From Natrinema salinisoli (GTDB taxonomy: Archaea > Halobacteriota > Halobacteria > Halobacteriales > Natrialbaceae), in the NCBI RefSeq assembly GCF_020405205.1, contig NZ_CP084470.1, positions 310,001 to 374,000 of the forward strand: DNA of 64,000 nt. The letters are read 5' to 3'. Every line of letters starts with the position of its first letter. Position 1 is the stretch's first letter. The notes under the pieces were generated by a model, which was not told where the DNA came from, searched no databases, and worked only from the letters and a program-made list of their open reading frames with translations. Below are positions 61,976 to 64,000 of this stretch, piece after piece. A program made the position numbers and the translations under genes.

Positions 61976-62962
61976 TCACCCGCCGGTCCCCGCTGGGTTC
62001 CGGCCGATTCGTGTCGCGTACTCCCGTATCGGCGGCGCATCCCGGTCGATATACGCGTTCGTCCACGCATCATCGGGATCGACGTTGCCGTCAAGGAGGT
62101 CGGTTTCGGCGAGGAGTTCGCCGAGCCGTCGCCAGCGGTCGGCCTGATGGACTCCCCACCCCGCTTCACGTACGTGGTCGGAATACTGAAGCTCCGAGGC
62201 AGCCGCGCGGAACTTCGCCAGTTCGATCTCGCTTCGTCGCTCCAGCGTCGCATTCCGATCGACGAGCGCATCGAGCGCCGCTTCCGGGTCGTTGGTCGCT
62301 TCTATCCATCCTCGTGCGATCGCGCGAAGCAGCGATCGAACCGCGTCCGGGTCATCTTCCGCGAATTCGCGGTTTGCGACGAGCATCATCCCGTAAACGC
62401 CGAGCGACTCGCCGATGGCAAGCTCGTCGGCCCGCCGGTCGTACTCGCGTTCGAGTTCGCGCCCGTTCGTGACGACCCCGACGGCTGCATCGACGCTTCC
62501 GTCGAGTAGTTGATGTTCGACCCGGTGATGCGTGTTCGGATCCACCTCAAGGAGGTCGACGGTATCTCTGATACCGACCTGTTCCAGGGCTTGTGCGGCG
62601 AGGATCCTCGTTTTCGTCGCCGACGGTGCGACCGTCTTTCCGGCGAGCTGAGACAGGTCTGTCAACGGCTCACCGAAGACATCACGGAGCGTGTAAATCG
62701 CCGCGGGAGTCCGTTTCGTCAGCGCGGCGACTGCTAGCGGGTCGAACCCCTCGCTCCCTTTCGCGAGGACGGCGCTGGCACCCGCGAGACCCACATCGGC
62801 GCGACCGCGAGCGGTCTGTTCAGCCGCGAACGGCGAGCCGTGCCCCTCGACGAACTGAACGTCGAGCCCTTCCGCTTCATAAAATCCCTTTCGGCGGGCG
62901 AGAAAGTACGGTGCCTGAAAACCGTTTGGCTCCCAGTTGAGCTGGAAGGTGACGGTAGTCAT
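61976..62962 (-). CDS. THI5/NMT1-type binding-fold protein without signal peptide
   Basis: This encodes about 328 aa from MTTVTFQLNWEPNGFQAPYF (62962). The 42 codons upstream in frame are Arg-rich antisense-like sequence. The fold matches NMT1/THI5 binding proteins (LARRKGFYEAEGLDVQFVEG, ADVGLAGASAVLAKGSEG, GWGVHQADRWRRLGELLAE). There is neither signal peptide nor lipobox, so it is predicted to be cytoplasmic or to act with another exported subunit. It overlaps the gene upstream by four bases. Its relation to the dehydrogenase module is inferred from position only. Confidence 0.8.
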   Translation of the reverse strand: MTTVTFQLNWEPNGFQAPYFLARRKGFYEAEGLDVQFVEGHGSPFAAEQTARGRADVGLAGASAVLAKGSEGFDPLAVAALTKRTPAAIYTLRDVFGEPLTDLSQLAGKTVAPSATKTRILAAQALEQVGIRDTVDLLEVDPNTHHRVEHQLLDGSVDAAVGVVTNGRELEREYDRRADELAIGESLGVYGMMLVANREFAEDDPDAVRSLLRAIARGWIEATNDPEAALDALVDRNATLERRSEIELAKFRAAASELQYSDHVREAGWGVHQADRWRRLGELLAETDLLDGNVDPDDAWTNAYIDRDAPPIREYATRIGRNPAGTGG

Positions 62963-63951
62963 CGGTCTTCCTCCAAAAGGCGGAACGTTCCCGACGGAAT
63001 GTGGTCGACGCCGAGCGCGTTCGATCCGGCGACCTCGAGCAGCTGATCGAACAGTTGTTCCATCCCCTGAACCGTCTCGGCGTCCCACTCTCGGACGACC
63101 ATGTCGCGCCAGCCGTCCCGGATCGCCGCGACAATCACTGGCTCGTCGTCGGTCATCAGTTTCTCACCGATTTCGTCCCAGAGATCGTCGTCGGTCAGGA
63201 GCCGATCGACGGCGTCGCGATACGCCGCCGTGAACCGGCGAACGGTAGTCTCCCGTTCGGCGAGGAATTCCTCACTGGTCAGGAACGTCGACACCGGTAC
63301 GCGGTTATCCGTCCGAGCCAGACGCTGCACGACGTCGGCCATCGAAACGACCGCTTCGTACGGTCCTCGTTCCGTAATTTCGGGAACGATTTGCCAGAAC
63401 TGGAGCGCTGCATCTACTTCGCCGTCGCGAAGCATCCGGGTGAGTTCGACCTTCGAGCCAGCTTCGATTGGCGTGGCCGTTTCGTCGGGGTCGAAGCCGT
63501 AGTACGATCGACACGCCGCACGGGTGAGAATCCAGTTCTTGTCGAGGCGCCGAACGACACCGATACGGTGGCCCGAAAGGTCAGCCAATCCCCCGATATC
63601 GGTACGTTCCGGCGCCACGAGTTTACCGACCGTTCGACCGTACGGATAGATGGCAACGATATCGGCACCGCGAGAGCGTTCGCGGGCGGTGGAAATGTAG
63701 TCGATATCGATGAGATCGGCATCGCCGTCCTGTAAGCGCGCTTCGACGGTCTCCATCCCCCCTTCCAACGTGTCGGAGACGAGTTGGACGTCCAGGTGGA
63801 AGCCGTGCTCGTGGTCGATGCCAAGCCGTTTGATCGTATACAGCATGTAACGGGGGCTTCCGTTGTGTTCGAAGCGAGCACGCATAACCGGACGACCGTC
63901 GGCGGCGTCGTGGTGAGCGTCCAGCACGGCCTGTTGGCGTTCGACGTTCAT
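62959..63951 (-). CDS. second periplasmic-binding-fold protein without signal peptide
   Basis: This encodes 330 aa starting MNVERQQAVLDAHHDAADGR. From about residue 25 it resembles ABC-type nitrate/sulfonate binding proteins (RFEHNGSPRYMLYTIKRLGI, then DGDADLIDIDYISTARERSR, then LSGHRIGVVRRLDKNWILTR). There is no signal sequence. It is coupled on both sides by ATGA overlaps: to the binding-fold gene downstream and to a gene that enters from the window edge. Function is unknown: it may be a cytoplasmic ligand-binding enzyme subunit rather than a transporter part. Confidence 0.75.
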   Translation of the reverse strand: MNVERQQAVLDAHHDAADGRPVMRARFEHNGSPRYMLYTIKRLGIDHEHGFHLDVQLVSDTLEGGMETVEARLQDGDADLIDIDYISTARERSRGADIVAIYPYGRTVGKLVAPERTDIGGLADLSGHRIGVVRRLDKNWILTRAACRSYYGFDPDETATPIEAGSKVELTRMLRDGEVDAALQFWQIVPEITERGPYEAVVSMADVVQRLARTDNRVPVSTFLTSEEFLAERETTVRRFTAAYRDAVDRLLTDDDLWDEIGEKLMTDDEPVIVAAIRDGWRDMVVREWDAETVQGMEQLFDQLLEVAGSNALGVDHIPSGTFRLLEEDR

Positions 63952-64000
63952 CGTTCGATTGGTGCAACGATCGCGTCGATATCGGCGCTTTCGTCGACGA
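63948..64000 (-). CDS. partial gene at window edge (C-terminus only)
   Basis: Seventeen codons to a TGA read VDESADIDAIVAPIER. The stop overlaps the ATG of the next gene (ATGA), which supports a real coding end in the same operon. The product cannot be named from this piece. Confidence 0.55.
   Translation of the reverse strand, partial: VDESADIDAIVAPIER

Overview
The window comes from a halophilic archaeon (class Halobacteria), most likely of the Natrialbales type. Proteins are acidic and rich in Asp and Glu. Most of the DNA is GC-rich, with AT-rich spacers. Typical haloarchaeal families are present: HalOD1, HTH_10 (bat-type) regulators, TrmB regulators, halobacterial 2Fe-2S ferredoxins, Tat-lipobox binding proteins and a malic enzyme fused to a phosphotransacetylase domain. 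Family names here come from recognising sequences by eye, not from database searches.

Layout. 0.3-5 kb: a PAS histidine kinase, then gene relics (C-terminal integrase, a membrane protein piece, a PadR N-terminus joined to a frameshifted SLC13 transporter piece). 5.2-7.4 kb: malic enzyme. 7.5-11.1 kb: an oxidoreductase lying between decayed genes and a solo IS200/IS605-type end. 11.1-16.7 kb: TrmB regulator, ammonium transporter with PII protein, an eroded Lrp-like gene and a copper amine oxidase. 16.9-28.4 kb: TauE/SafE-like membrane protein, universal stress protein, CNNM/CBS protein, a complete dipeptide-type ABC transporter (A, B, C and a fused D-F ATPase), a bat-type regulator and an intact SLC13 transporter. 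28.5-32.9 kb: FAD monooxygenase-like protein, a receiver-PAS-LOV-PAS histidine kinase and further IS605-like hairpin remnants. 33-37.5 kb: 5-oxoprolinase PxpABC together with biotin carboxylase and a biotin carrier protein. 37.7-41.6 kb: relics, a methyltransferase and an ABC-2 exporter. 41.9-46.6 kb: a THI5/NMT1-type uptake system in two convergent operons, one of which starts with a wHTH-binding-protein fusion.

The most unusual part is 46.7-64 kb. A unit of about 7 kb is duplicated in tandem. Each copy has a divergent pair: a CDC48-like double AAA+ ATPase on the minus strand, and on the plus strand a helical protein of about 310 aa of unknown family followed by a PQQ-type alcohol/methanol dehydrogenase. 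The associated genes include two plant-type 2Fe-2S ferredoxins, a HEAT-like repeat protein, a zinc-ribbon protein and a coiled-coil protein. Both dehydrogenases carry the vicinal Cys pair, the Glu and Asn metal ligands and the Asp-Tyr-Asp motif typical of lanthanide-dependent enzymes, and neither has a recognisable signal peptide. Downstream lie a membrane-anchored methyltransferase, a DUF4242-like protein and two binding-protein-fold proteins without signal peptides. I infer a cytoplasmic PQQ-dehydrogenase module in which AAA+ proteins could play the part of MoxR-type activators and ferredoxin could replace cytochrome c as electron acceptor. I know of no description of such a system, but this could not be checked here.
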